Assembly: GCA_910577415.1 (NCBI GenBank)
Contig: CAJTLK010000097.1
Coordinates: 1-6,303 of the forward strand
Direction: 5' to 3'
Source of the DNA: an uncultured Oscillospiraceae bacterium
GTDB lineage: Bacteria > Bacillota > Clostridia > Oscillospirales > Oscillospiraceae
Length of the DNA stretch: 6,303 nucleotides
Position numbers and translations under genes: made by a program. Below are positions 1-5,283 of the stretch, piece after piece. Each line of letters opens with the position of its first letter. Positions within the stretch are counted from its first letter, which is position 1. The notes beneath the pieces were generated by a model. That model was not told the DNA's origin, searched no databases, and was given only the letters and a program-made list of their open reading frames with translations.

Positions 1-19
1 GTTCCCTCTCCATTTTCCC

Positions 20-54
20 GAAAAAACAAAGGCGGCGGGCTATCGCCCGCCGCC
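20..54 (-). terminator. Intrinsic terminator after tsf
   Basis: A perfect 10-bp stem (GGCGGCGGGC at 31-40 with GCCCGCCGCC at 45-54) closes a 4-nt loop. Read on the minus strand it is followed by TTTGTTTTTT at 21-30, the classic Rho-independent arrangement. It begins 13 bases past the tsf stop codon, so the rpsB-tsf transcript ends here and does not continue into pyrH/frr, as it does in many bacteria. On the plus strand a run of six T at 61-66 also follows the stem after a short gap, so it may act in both directions. Confidence 0.9.
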
Positions 55-67
55 TCCGGCTTTTTTC

Positions 68-982
68 TTACTTCTGGAGCTGCTTGGCGATCTCCTCGGC
101 AAAGTTCTCCTGCTTCTTCTCAATGCCCTCGCCCTTCTCAAAGCGAACGGCATTGACGAATTTCACGCTGCCGCCGGCGGCCTTAGCAGCGGAAGCGATA
201 TACTGCTCCACACTCATGGAGCCATCCTTGACGAATTCCTGCTGGAGCAGACAGTTCTCCTTGAAGAACTTGCCCATCTTCCCCTGAACGATGCCCTCCA
301 AGACCTTCTCGGGCTTGCCCTGCATCTTGGGATCGTTGGCCATCTGGACCTGCATGATCTTTTTCTCGTTGTCCAGGGTGGCGTCGTCCACCTGACTCTT
401 GTCCCAGAAGCGGGGGTTCATGGCGGCGATCTGCATGGCCACATCCTTGCCGATGGCCTCCACCTTGTCGGCGGAGAGGTCGGTCTCAAAGTTCACCAGA
501 ACGCCGATCTTGCCGCCGGCGTGGACGTAGGAGACGCTGACGCCGTCGGTAAAGATGGCGAAGCGGCGGACCTTGATGTTCTCGCCGATGACCAGCACCA
601 TCTCCTGCTGCTCCTCCAGAACGGTACGGCCATTGCCATAGGGGGCGGCCATGAGGGCGTCCAGGTCGGCGGGCTTGTTGGCGGCAACCACAGCGGCCAC
701 ACCGTGGACGAAGTCCACAAACTTCTCATTCTTGCCCACGAAGTCGGTCTCGGCATTGACCTCGACAACCACGCCCATACCGTCGATGACGGTGGCGTAA
801 GCGGCGCCCTCAGCGGCAATACGGCCAGCCTTCTTCTGAGAAGCAGCCAGACCCTTCTCCCGCAGATACTCGACAGCCTTGTCCATGTCGCCGTCGCTGG
901 CCACCAGAGCCTTCTTGCACTCCATCATGCCCACGCCGGTCATCTCGCGCAGGGCCTGCACGTCTTTGGCGGAAATAGCCAT
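68..982 (-). CDS. tsf: Translation elongation factor Ts (EF-Ts)
   Basis: EF-Ts is the cytoplasmic nucleotide exchange factor that releases GDP from EF-Tu so it can rebind GTP and aminoacyl-tRNA. The 304-residue product is normal length. The N-terminal UBA-like domain carries LREMTGVGMMECKKAL at residues 11-26. The core has the EF-Tu-contacting signature EVNAETDFVGKN at 74-85, including the TDFV residues. A second core half and a C-terminal coiled region (about 225-265, containing GKMGKFFKENCLLQQEFVKD) complete the family architecture. Alanine replaces the Cys/Ser usual after EVN, and Gly the usual Ala/Ser after TDFV; these are small changes unlikely to matter. The start is fixed by GGAGGT at 991-996, eight bases upstream of ATG. 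It is the second gene of the rpsB operon, 76 bases after rpsB. Confidence 0.98.
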   Translation of the reverse strand: MAISAKDVQALREMTGVGMMECKKALVASDGDMDKAVEYLREKGLAASQKKAGRIAAEGAAYATVIDGMGVVVEVNAETDFVGKNEKFVDFVHGVAAVVAANKPADLDALMAAPYGNGRTVLEEQQEMVLVIGENIKVRRFAIFTDGVSVSYVHAGGKIGVLVNFETDLSADKVEAIGKDVAMQIAAMNPRFWDKSQVDDATLDNEKKIMQVQMANDPKMQGKPEKVLEGIVQGKMGKFFKENCLLQQEFVKDGSMSVEQYIASAAKAAGGSVKFVNAVRFEKGEGIEKKQENFAEEIAKQLQK

Positions 983-1010
983 AGTAATATACCTCCAATA
1001 AAATAATTGT

Positions 1011-1046
1011 TAGAAAAGAAAGGCCGCCCGCATTGGGCGGGCCCTT
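1011..1046 (-). terminator. Terminator-like hairpin between rpsB and tsf
   Basis: On the minus strand, just after the rpsB stop, CCGCCC pairs with GGGCGG around a 5-nt AATGC loop. The stem extends past one bulged C with further G-C and G-U pairs, and is followed by TTTCTTTTCTA at 1011-1021. This resembles an intrinsic terminator with an interrupted U-tract. I see no convincing separate promoter between it and tsf, so it probably acts as a partial terminator (attenuator) or RNA processing/stability element that sets the S2:EF-Ts ratio. The structure is visible; the function is inferred. Confidence 0.6.
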
Positions 1047-1058
1047 CCTGGATTCAGA

Positions 1059-1787
1059 TCAGGCCTCGGCAGGGGCCTCCTCAGCGGCGGGAGCGGCGGA
1101 ATCCACACCCTGGTGGCCCTCCTGAATGGCATTGGCCATAACGCCGGCGATGAGCTTGATGGCCCGGATAGCGTCGTCGTTGCCGGGGATCACATAGTCG
1201 ATCTCATCAGGGTCGCAGTTGGTGTCCACGATAGCCACGATGGGGATATGGAGCTTGCGGGCCTCGTTGATGGCGTTGCGCTCCTTGCGGGGATCGACAA
1301 CGAAGAGCGCGGAGGGGATCTTCCGCATTTCCACCACGCCGCCCAGGTACTTCTCCAGCTTGGCGATCTCGCCCAGGTGGTGCATAACTTCCTTCTTGGG
1401 CAGCATGTCGAAGGTGCCGTCCTCCTGCATCTTCTTGAGCTGGCTCAGACGGTCCACGCGCCCCCGCATGGTCTTGAAGTTGGTGAGCATGCCGCCCAGC
1501 CAACGGGCGTTGACATAGTACATGCCGCAGCGCTGGGCCTCTTCCTTGATGGCGTCCTGGGCCTGCTTCTTGGTGCCCACGAACAGGAGCGTGCCGTTCT
1601 CAGCGGCCACGTCCTTCACGAAAGAGTAAGCCTCCTCCAGCTTCTTCACCGTCTTCTGCAGATCAATGATATAGATGCCGTTGCGCTCGGTGTAAATGTA
1701 GGTTGCCATCTTGGGGTTCCACCTGCGGGTCTGGTGTCCGAAGTGGACGCCCGCCTCGAGAAGCTGCTTCATAGATACGACTGCCAT
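1059..1787 (-). CDS. rpsB: 30S ribosomal protein S2
   Basis: S2 (uS2) is a late-assembling protein of the small ribosomal subunit, near the mRNA exit side of the 30S head-body junction. The 242-residue product matches the usual length. It opens with the diagnostic MKQLLEAGVHFGHQTRRWNPKM region (residues 6-27). It also has the LFVGTKKQAQDAI strand-loop (68-80), the ARWLGGMLTNF motif (94-104), and the second S2 signature from PSALFVVDPRKERNAINEA onward (about 158-176). The tail is Ala/Glu-rich (AAPAAEEAPAEA), common in Gram-positive S2 proteins. AGGAGG at 1796-1801 lies eight bases before ATG. It is first in the rpsB-tsf operon, behind a sigma-A type promoter and a structured leader that could mediate S2 feedback. 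Confidence 0.98.
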   Translation of the reverse strand: MAVVSMKQLLEAGVHFGHQTRRWNPKMATYIYTERNGIYIIDLQKTVKKLEEAYSFVKDVAAENGTLLFVGTKKQAQDAIKEEAQRCGMYYVNARWLGGMLTNFKTMRGRVDRLSQLKKMQEDGTFDMLPKKEVMHHLGEIAKLEKYLGGVVEMRKIPSALFVVDPRKERNAINEARKLHIPIVAIVDTNCDPDEIDYVIPGNDDAIRAIKLIAGVMANAIQEGHQGVDSAAPAAEEAPAEA

Positions 1788-1900
1788 AATGATTTCCTCC
1801 TTTAATTGTTGATTCCCTCCACCCGCGTCATCCGAAGCCGGCCAACCCTTGCGCGCAAGGGCACCTGGCCCTCCGTCGGCAGGTGTGCGTAATCACATGC
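1788..1900 (-). promoter_or_regulatory. Structured 5' leader of rpsB, candidate autoregulatory RNA
   Basis: Between the predicted transcription start (about 1900) and the rpsB ATG lie roughly 113 nt rich in complementary segments. On the minus strand CACCTG (1885-1880) pairs with CAGGTG (1867-1862). It abuts a 6-bp hairpin, CCCTTG (1861-1856) with CAAGGG (1851-1846), closed by CGCG. A competing helix, GGCCA (1870-1866) with TGGCC (1844-1840), would enclose the second hairpin and uses two bases of the first helix. Ribosomal protein operons often carry leaders bound by their own product, so S2 autoregulation is plausible. I cannot match this to a named RNA family by eye. Confidence 0.45.
1846..1861. 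repeat. 16-bp perfect palindrome in the rpsB leader
   Basis: CCCTTGCGCGCAAGGG is identical to its reverse complement. In RNA it folds as a 6-bp stem with a CGCG loop and forms the core hairpin of the rpsB leader. It could also be a DNA dyad bound by a protein dimer, but its place within the transcribed leader favours an RNA role. Confidence 0.7.
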
Positions 1901-1906
1901 TCTGGT

Positions 1907-1935
1907 ATTTTAGCACAGTTATTCCCAGAACGCAA
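1907..1935 (-). promoter_or_regulatory. Sigma-A type promoter of rpsB-tsf
   Basis: On the minus strand TTGCGT (1930-1935) and TAAAAT (1907-1912) are separated by 17 bases. The -10 is preceded by TGC, giving an extended -10 element. Transcription should start near 1900, between the hprK terminator and rpsB. The spacing is optimal and the location is right for a strong constitutive ribosomal promoter. Confidence 0.75.
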
Positions 1936-1964
1936 GGATTTTTTCCCTTGTCGGCCCAAGATTT

Positions 1965-2010
1965 TCACAAAAATCAGATAGAGCCGCCAAGGTTACCCGG
2001 CGGCTCTATC
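1965..2010 (-). terminator. Intrinsic terminator after hprK
   Basis: GATAGAGCCGCC (1977-1988) and GGCGGCTCTATC (1999-2010) form a perfect 12-bp stem with a 10-nt loop. On the minus strand it is followed by a T-rich stretch (TGATTTTTGTG). It begins 3 bases beyond the hprK stop codon and separates hprK from the rpsB promoter. Confidence 0.85.
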
Positions 2011-2013
2011 GAT

Positions 2014-2985
2014 TCAAGACTTCTTTTCGGCGGCCTGGGCAGCCTCCACCTCGCTGATGTGCCTGTCGATCTCGGCGGCAAAGGCCTGGGCAGCGTTATA
2101 GCCCATGCGCTTGTGGCGGTTGTTCATAGCCGCCACCTCCAAAATGACCGCCAGGTTCCGCCCCGGCTTTACCGGGATGGTGATGGTAGGCACCTCTACA
2201 TCTAATATAGTGGTCTTCAGCTCCTCCAGCCCCAGCCTGTCATAGACCACATCGTCCCGCCAGGGCTCCAGGTTGACCACCAGGTCGATGCTGGCCTCCG
2301 CCTTGATGGCGGACACGCCGAACAGCCGCCGGATATCCACCACGCCGATGCCCCGCAGTTCCATATAGTGGCGGATAAGTTCGGGGGCGGTACCCGCCAG
2401 CTTATCGTTGCCCACACGGCGGATCTCCACCGCATCGTCGGCAATGAGGCGGTGGCCCCGCTTGATGAGCTCAATAGCGGTCTCGCTCTTGCCTACGCCG
2501 GACTCGCCATATATGAGTACGCCCTCGCCGGAGATCTCCACCAGTACGCCATGGCGGGTAATGCGGGGGGCAAGATGGTTTTGCAGACTGGCCACCAGCG
2601 AGCCCATAAAGGCCGTGGTGATCTCTTCCGTCCGCAGGACGGTATGGTCATATTTCTCCGCCATCTCCATGCACTCGGGGAAAGGCTCCATTCCCCGGGC
2701 AATAATGAGCGCGGGAAAATCCTGAGCCATATACCGCTCAAAGCACTCTCGACGCTGCTGGGAAGAGAAGCCTTCCAGGTAGGTAGCCTCCACCTTGCCC
2801 AACAGTTGGAGCCGCTGGTGGTCAAAATAGTCGAAAAAACCCACCAGCTGCAAGCCGGGACGGTTCACATCGCCGCTGCAGACCAGACATTCCTCATAAT
2901 CGCTGCCCTTTCGCAGCACCTCCAGGTGGTATTCCTCCACCAACTGGGTCAGCTTTACACTGTAAGAACTCGTCATGGCGGTCAT
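2014..2985 (-). CDS. hprK: HPr kinase/phosphorylase
   Basis: This bifunctional enzyme phosphorylates HPr on Ser46 using ATP or pyrophosphate and reverses the reaction by phosphorolysis, controlling CcpA-dependent carbon catabolite repression in Firmicutes. With the chosen start it has 323 residues. The N-terminal domain runs to about residue 130. The C-terminal catalytic domain holds His145 in RHGVLVEI, the P-loop GESGVGKS (160-167) and the acidic pair in LIADD (183-184). The family signature ELRGIGVVDIRRLFG follows (209-223), then the C-terminal PVKPGRNLAVILEVAAMN motif needed for phosphorylase activity. The P-loop has Glu where Asp is common. An in-frame ATG at 3048 would add 21 residues but lies upstream of the -35 box. 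AGGGGAGGAG at 2991-3000, five bases before ATG 2985, sets the start. It is monocistronic, with its own promoter and terminator. Confidence 0.97.
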   Translation of the reverse strand: MTAMTSSYSVKLTQLVEEYHLEVLRKGSDYEECLVCSGDVNRPGLQLVGFFDYFDHQRLQLLGKVEATYLEGFSSQQRRECFERYMAQDFPALIIARGMEPFPECMEMAEKYDHTVLRTEEITTAFMGSLVASLQNHLAPRITRHGVLVEISGEGVLIYGESGVGKSETAIELIKRGHRLIADDAVEIRRVGNDKLAGTAPELIRHYMELRGIGVVDIRRLFGVSAIKAEASIDLVVNLEPWRDDVVYDRLGLEELKTTILDVEVPTITIPVKPGRNLAVILEVAAMNNRHKRMGYNAAQAFAAEIDRHISEVEAAQAAEKKS

Positions 2986-2990
2986 CGCAT

Positions 2991-3000
2991 CTCCTCCCCT
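2991..3000 (-). promoter_or_regulatory. hprK ribosome binding site (fixes the start)
   Basis: AGGGGAGGAG on the minus strand ends five bases before the ATG at 2985. It lies 14 bases from the next in-frame ATG (2976) and downstream of the ATG at 3048, so 2985 is the preferred initiation codon. Confidence 0.8.
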
Positions 3001-3009
3001 CCGGGTTTT

Positions 3010-3022
3010 GGTATAGTATACC
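3010..3022. repeat. 13-bp dyad over the hprK -10 box
   Basis: GGTATA-G-TATACC is a perfect inverted repeat about one central base, covering the hprK -10 hexamer. It may be an operator for a dimeric regulator or simply a by-product of an AT-rich -10. No regulator can be assigned from the sequence. Confidence 0.5.
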
Positions 3023-3044
3023 ATTCTTTTTGGGCCGGACGCAA
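3015..3044 (-). promoter_or_regulatory. Sigma-A type promoter of hprK
   Basis: TTGCGT (3039-3044) and TATACT (3015-3020) on the minus strand are 18 bases apart. Transcription would start near 3007, giving a leader of only about 22 nt that includes the ribosome binding site. The -10 sits inside the 13-bp dyad at 3010-3022. The -35 hexamer is the same as that of rpsB. Confidence 0.7.
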
Positions 3045-3063
3045 CCATTTTATCGGCAGATGC

Positions 3064-3099
3064 CGAAAAAGGAAGCGCGGAGGTCTTCGACCTCCGCGC
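3064..3099 (-). terminator. Intrinsic terminator after the Coat F pair
   Basis: GCGCGGAGGTC (3075-3085) and GACCTCCGCGC (3089-3099) form an 11-bp GC-rich stem with a 3-nt loop. On the minus strand TTCCTTTTTC follows. It starts 6 bases past the stop codon of the 83-residue gene and closes that transcription unit just before the hprK promoter. Confidence 0.88.
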
Positions 3100-3105
3100 C
3101 GGCTC

Positions 3106-3357
3106 TCAGGGCTTTTCCGCGTTAAACTTTGTATAGGCCTCGGTGATCTTGTTCTGGGGAGCGGCCTCCACCGTGTACCAGCCCTTGGACTGGGCCGCCT
3201 TGAACAGAGCCGTCTGGGCCTGGTGGCTCTTGGTGAGGATACCGATATATTCGTCCCGCAGCTGGTCGTCCACACACTCCGAGGCGAAGGTGTTGTAGTT
3301 GGCGCTCATCTTCTTTTCGCTGAGGATCATGTCCGTGATCCGTTCCTGGTCATTCAT
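3106..3357 (-). CDS. Coat F domain small spore coat protein
   Basis: This 83-residue, mostly helical protein resembles the Coat F family (PF07875), ferritin-like helical proteins often found in the coat of Clostridia and Bacillus endospores. It shows the family pattern of an N-terminal ITDMILSEKK helix (residues 7-16) and a central pair (about 17-54). The C-terminal SKGWYTVEAA (57-66) matches the conserved GWY-x-x-x-A end of the domain. There is no signal peptide or membrane segment, consistent with synthesis in the mother cell. AGGAGGG at 3364-3370 sits six bases before ATG. It lies 15 bases downstream of a similar 61-residue gene, so the two are surely co-transcribed, and a terminator follows. 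The family call is confident; placement in the coat is inferred. Confidence 0.85.
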   Translation of the reverse strand: MNDQERITDMILSEKKMSANYNTFASECVDDQLRDEYIGILTKSHQAQTALFKAAQSKGWYTVEAAPQNKITEAYTKFNAEKP

Positions 3358-3372
3358 GGCGTTCCCTCCTTT

Positions 3373-3558
3373 TTACTGCAGATACTTCAGAAGACAGGTG
3401 AAGTTCTGGCGGTGCTGGTCGGCATACTGCTGGAAGCTGGTCTTCAGCTGGGCGTCCTCGGTCTCCTGGACGGCGGCCTGGTACTTGGCGCAGAGGACCT
3501 TTTCAAAGTCCAGCTGGTCGCTAAGCCCCGCCAGTTCCTTTGTGGTGAGCTTTGGCAT
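3373..3558 (-). CDS. Small Coat F-like (ferritin-like helical) protein
   Basis: This 61-residue, predicted all-helical protein begins LTTKELAGLSDQLDFEKVL and ends HRQNFTCLLKYLQ, the style of short spore-coat-associated proteins encoded in pairs in Clostridia. It aligns without gaps to the downstream 83-residue protein over 20 residues: EK-x3-A-x-Y-x5-E-x2-D-x-QL is shared. A conserved His follows, offset by one residue. It lacks the C-terminal GWY segment. AAGGAGGG at 3568-3575 lies nine bases before ATG. A 66-base gap separates it from the upstream unknown gene, without an obvious terminator. It is probably a structural partner or paralogue of its neighbour; the exact function is unknown. 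Confidence 0.75.
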   Translation of the reverse strand: MPKLTTKELAGLSDQLDFEKVLCAKYQAAVQETEDAQLKTSFQQYADQHRQNFTCLLKYLQ

Positions 3559-3624
3559 TGCTTGTTTCCCTCCTTTGTTTTACCTTGGATCGACAAGGGC
3601 AAACACGCTCTGCCGGTCAAAGGT

Positions 3625-4197
3625 TCAGGTAACAGTGTCATTGTCTCCATTGGAAGGAAAATTATGCAAAAGTTCCGGCGCGCCTTGCCGGGAAAATCGG
3701 AAGAGGGTATACCACCGCCCCCCCATCTTTTCGATCCGCCCCAGACAGAAAAGGGGCGGGATAGGAAAGGGGCAACCGGGAACATAGGGAACGGCCAGGA
3801 AAAAGCCGTCGGCGTCTCGTTTGATAAGCGCCCGGTCCACCCCTCGGAGGGCGTGGGAAATGACCCGGTCTGTAAAAAGGCGGCAGGGACATTCCGTCCA
3901 GCACCACTGGGAGCTGGGCGGCTCCTCCGGTGTAAAGGCATAGGCCATGACGATCTCCGCCCCCACCGGGGGCCAAGCCCCCTTTTCTTTTAGGGTGAAG
4001 GCCGACATATTTCGCCGCAGCCGCAATGCCCCATTCTCCGGGATGAGCGTCCCCAGCAGGGCCTTGCCCTCCTCACCCAGAAGCCACGCCTTGTATAGTC
4101 CTTGGCTCTCGGGTCGGCCTAAAGCCTGACAGACCACCCGCTCTCCCTCCTGGCGTACCGTCACAGTACCGCCGGAGCATTCAAAGCTCCACTCCAC
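3625..4197 (-). CDS. Conserved protein of unknown function
   Basis: I do not recognise a named family, though the style matches conserved hypothetical proteins of Oscillospiraceae. With the preferred GTG start the protein has 190 residues, no signal peptide and no membrane segment. The N-terminal half is rich in beta-strand-like alternation. It holds GLYKAWLLGEEGK (33-45), then LGTLIPENGALRLRR (48-62) and GAWPPVGA (73-80), all of which look conserved. The middle has a Trp/Cys cluster, WCWTECPC (98-105). The C-terminal part includes LGRIEKMGGRWYTLFRFS (152-169). Codon composition matches its neighbours. A GTG at 4206 overlaps the ribosome binding site, so GTG 4197 is favoured. It lies 66 bases before two spore coat-like genes with no clear terminator between, so co-expression during sporulation is possible but unproven. 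Confidence 0.7.
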   Translation of the reverse strand: MEWSFECSGGTVTVRQEGERVVCQALGRPESQGLYKAWLLGEEGKALLGTLIPENGALRLRRNMSAFTLKEKGAWPPVGAEIVMAYAFTPEEPPSSQWCWTECPCRLFTDRVISHALRGVDRALIKRDADGFFLAVPYVPGCPFPIPPLFCLGRIEKMGGRWYTLFRFSRQGAPELLHNFPSNGDNDTVT

Positions 4198-4205
4198 GGC
4201 AAACA

Positions 4206-4213
4206 CCCCCTCT
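4206..4213 (-). promoter_or_regulatory. Ribosome binding site favouring GTG at 4197
   Basis: AGAGGGGG on the minus strand ends eight bases before the GTG at 4197. The alternative in-frame GTG at 4206 uses the last base of this same purine run, so it could not be served by it. Confidence 0.55.
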
Positions 4214-4290
4214 GGGAGAGTGTATGACAGCGGCGGGGCGGGTATGTCCGAGTGGGCCGATACCGAGTGGTGGCTGAACTCGCTATGAGA

Positions 4291-4328
4291 CAGGCAAGAC
4301 CCTCCGCAGTCAGCGGAGGGTCCTGCCT
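4291..4328 (-). terminator. Long hairpin after the padR operon, probable terminator
   Basis: GACCCTCCGC (4298-4307) and GCGGAGGGTC (4313-4322) form a perfect 10-bp stem with an AGTCA loop. AGGCA (4292-4296) and TGCCT (4324-4328) extend it by five pairs after a single mismatch. On the minus strand the inner stem is followed only by TTGCCTGTCT, a weak U-tract; the plus strand has none. It lies 33 bases past the stop of the DUF4097 gene. The hairpin is clear; termination is likely but may be inefficient. Confidence 0.55.
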
Positions 4329-4361
4329 TGGGTAATGTTCGTATACATAATGGAGCTAAAA

Positions 4362-5282
4362 TCAGTTGTCTACGCGCTCGTAGAGATGGTCGAAAGCGTG
4401 GTTGTTATAGCGGGACATGTCCTCCCTGGCAAAGCTGACCCCCACATCCCCCAGGTCGCTGCGGACGGTCACCCGGTTGCTGCCCGTGCCGCCCCGGAGC
4501 TTATGGGCACCCCCCACATCGCCGCTTTGCTTCTCGCCGTCCATCTTCAGCTCACCCAGGGAGGTCTCCAGTTCCCAAAGGTATCTGTCCTTTTCCCAGG
4601 GCAGATCAACGTCCGCATCCCCCAGGTTGGTCTTGACATTCAACTCTCCCGCCAAAACACCTTTACACTCCACATCGCCCAGATCGGTGTTCAGGTCGGC
4701 CCCGGTGGCGGTGATGGGGGCGTCCACATCAATGTCCCCCAGGTTGGTGGTGAGCTGAAGGTCGCCAACAACGCAGGAGGCGGTCACATCAATGTCTCCC
4801 AGGTTGGTGTTCAGATCCACCTTTTTCAGCCCTGCCAAGCTGGGGACGGTAATGGTCACTTCATTCTTCCACCCGGAAACGCCGTTGAGAAAGCCGCTCT
4901 TGCTCTCGCTTTCCACCTTCAAAACGCCGTCCTCTACCTTGTAATCCATAGTGAATCCCCGGAGGTTCCACTCCATGTAGACCGCAAAATTCTCCCCCTG
5001 GGAGAGCCTGACATCTCCGCAGTCCACATCTACCTCAATGGCGTTGATGGTTTCGTCAATTGCCCCGCTGTCCTTGCTCTGAGGGGTGCCCAGGAGGCCG
5101 CCCAGGTACCGCCAATGGCCGGAAATACCATCCCAGCGGTCGGCAAAGTCGCCCCAACGCCGGGCAAAATACGCGTCGCTCTCATAGCGTCCGCCCATAG
5201 CGGCCCCCGCGGTGTGCAGACCAATGCCCACCGCCAGCAGAAGCCCTGTCAGGATGAGGCACCACTTCATAAACCGTTTCAT
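4362..5282 (-). CDS. Membrane-anchored DUF4097 protein with LGD repeats
   Basis: This is a 306-residue DUF4097-family (putative adhesin-like) protein. MKRFMKWCLILTGLLLAVGI gives an N-terminal membrane anchor or signal segment (about 6-24), with AGAAMGG after it as a possible cleavage region, so the rest should lie outside the membrane. After a linker, CGDV at 88-91 starts a strand-rich region. LGD or LGE motifs at 161, 181, 201, 220, 242 and 277 recur roughly every 20 residues, each within a pattern like NTNLGDIDV, as expected of a right-handed beta-helix or stacked beta-sheet. ATG 5282 follows the DUF1700 stop by one base, and a GGAAGGGGG run precedes it. A longer in-frame start at 5327 would overlap the upstream gene. 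Its role in the PadR/DUF1700 envelope operon is not established. Confidence 0.88.
   Translation of the reverse strand: MKRFMKWCLILTGLLLAVGIGLHTAGAAMGGRYESDAYFARRWGDFADRWDGISGHWRYLGGLLGTPQSKDSGAIDETINAIEVDVDCGDVRLSQGENFAVYMEWNLRGFTMDYKVEDGVLKVESESKSGFLNGVSGWKNEVTITVPSLAGLKKVDLNTNLGDIDVTASCVVGDLQLTTNLGDIDVDAPITATGADLNTDLGDVECKGVLAGELNVKTNLGDADVDLPWEKDRYLWELETSLGELKMDGEKQSGDVGGAHKLRGGTGSNRVTVRSDLGDVGVSFAREDMSRYNNHAFDHLYERVDN
4437..4811 (-). repeat. Coding repeats of the LGD motif (about 60-nt period)
   Basis: Six copies of a T/S-N/D/S-L-G-D/E-x-x-x unit are encoded here. Successive LGD codons start near 4802, 4742, 4682, 4625, 4559 and 4454, so the first four are almost exactly 60 bases apart. 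On the plus strand this appears as repeated CCCAGGTTGGTG-like blocks. This is protein-level beta-repeat structure, not a CRISPR or satellite. Confidence 0.85.
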
Positions 5283-5283
5283 C

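Noticed and set aside
521..1805. Plus-strand frames of 161 and 230 codons opposite tsf and rpsB
   Set aside because: They are antisense to universally conserved genes and cross the start signals of both; no independent ribosome binding site or protein similarity was evident.
2986..3048. Longer hprK start at 3048 adding 21 residues
   Set aside because: The added codons cover the promoter and ribosome binding site; the extension has no family similarity, and the ATG at 2985 is well placed behind AGGGGAGGAG.
3659..3666. CATAATTT on the minus strand, resembling a sigma-K -10 for the coat gene pair
   Set aside because: It lies inside the preceding gene about 100 bases upstream, and no AC-type -35 element occurs at the expected spacing.
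2368..3993. A 541-codon open frame on the plus strand, antisense to hprK and the coat genes
   Set aside because: It overlaps several well-supported minus-strand genes, spans their terminators and promoters, and its translation resembles no protein. Long antisense frames are expected in GC-rich coding DNA.
4241..4290. Segment TGTCCGAGTGGGCC resembling the D-arm of a Ser or Leu tRNA
   Set aside because: No acceptor stem, anticodon arm or T-arm (GGTTCGA-type) can be found around it, so the similarity looks accidental.
4437..4811. Regularly spaced direct repeats that could suggest a CRISPR array
   Set aside because: The repeats keep a codon-multiple period and encode the LGD protein motif in frame; the intervening sequence is also repetitive in pattern rather than unique spacers.
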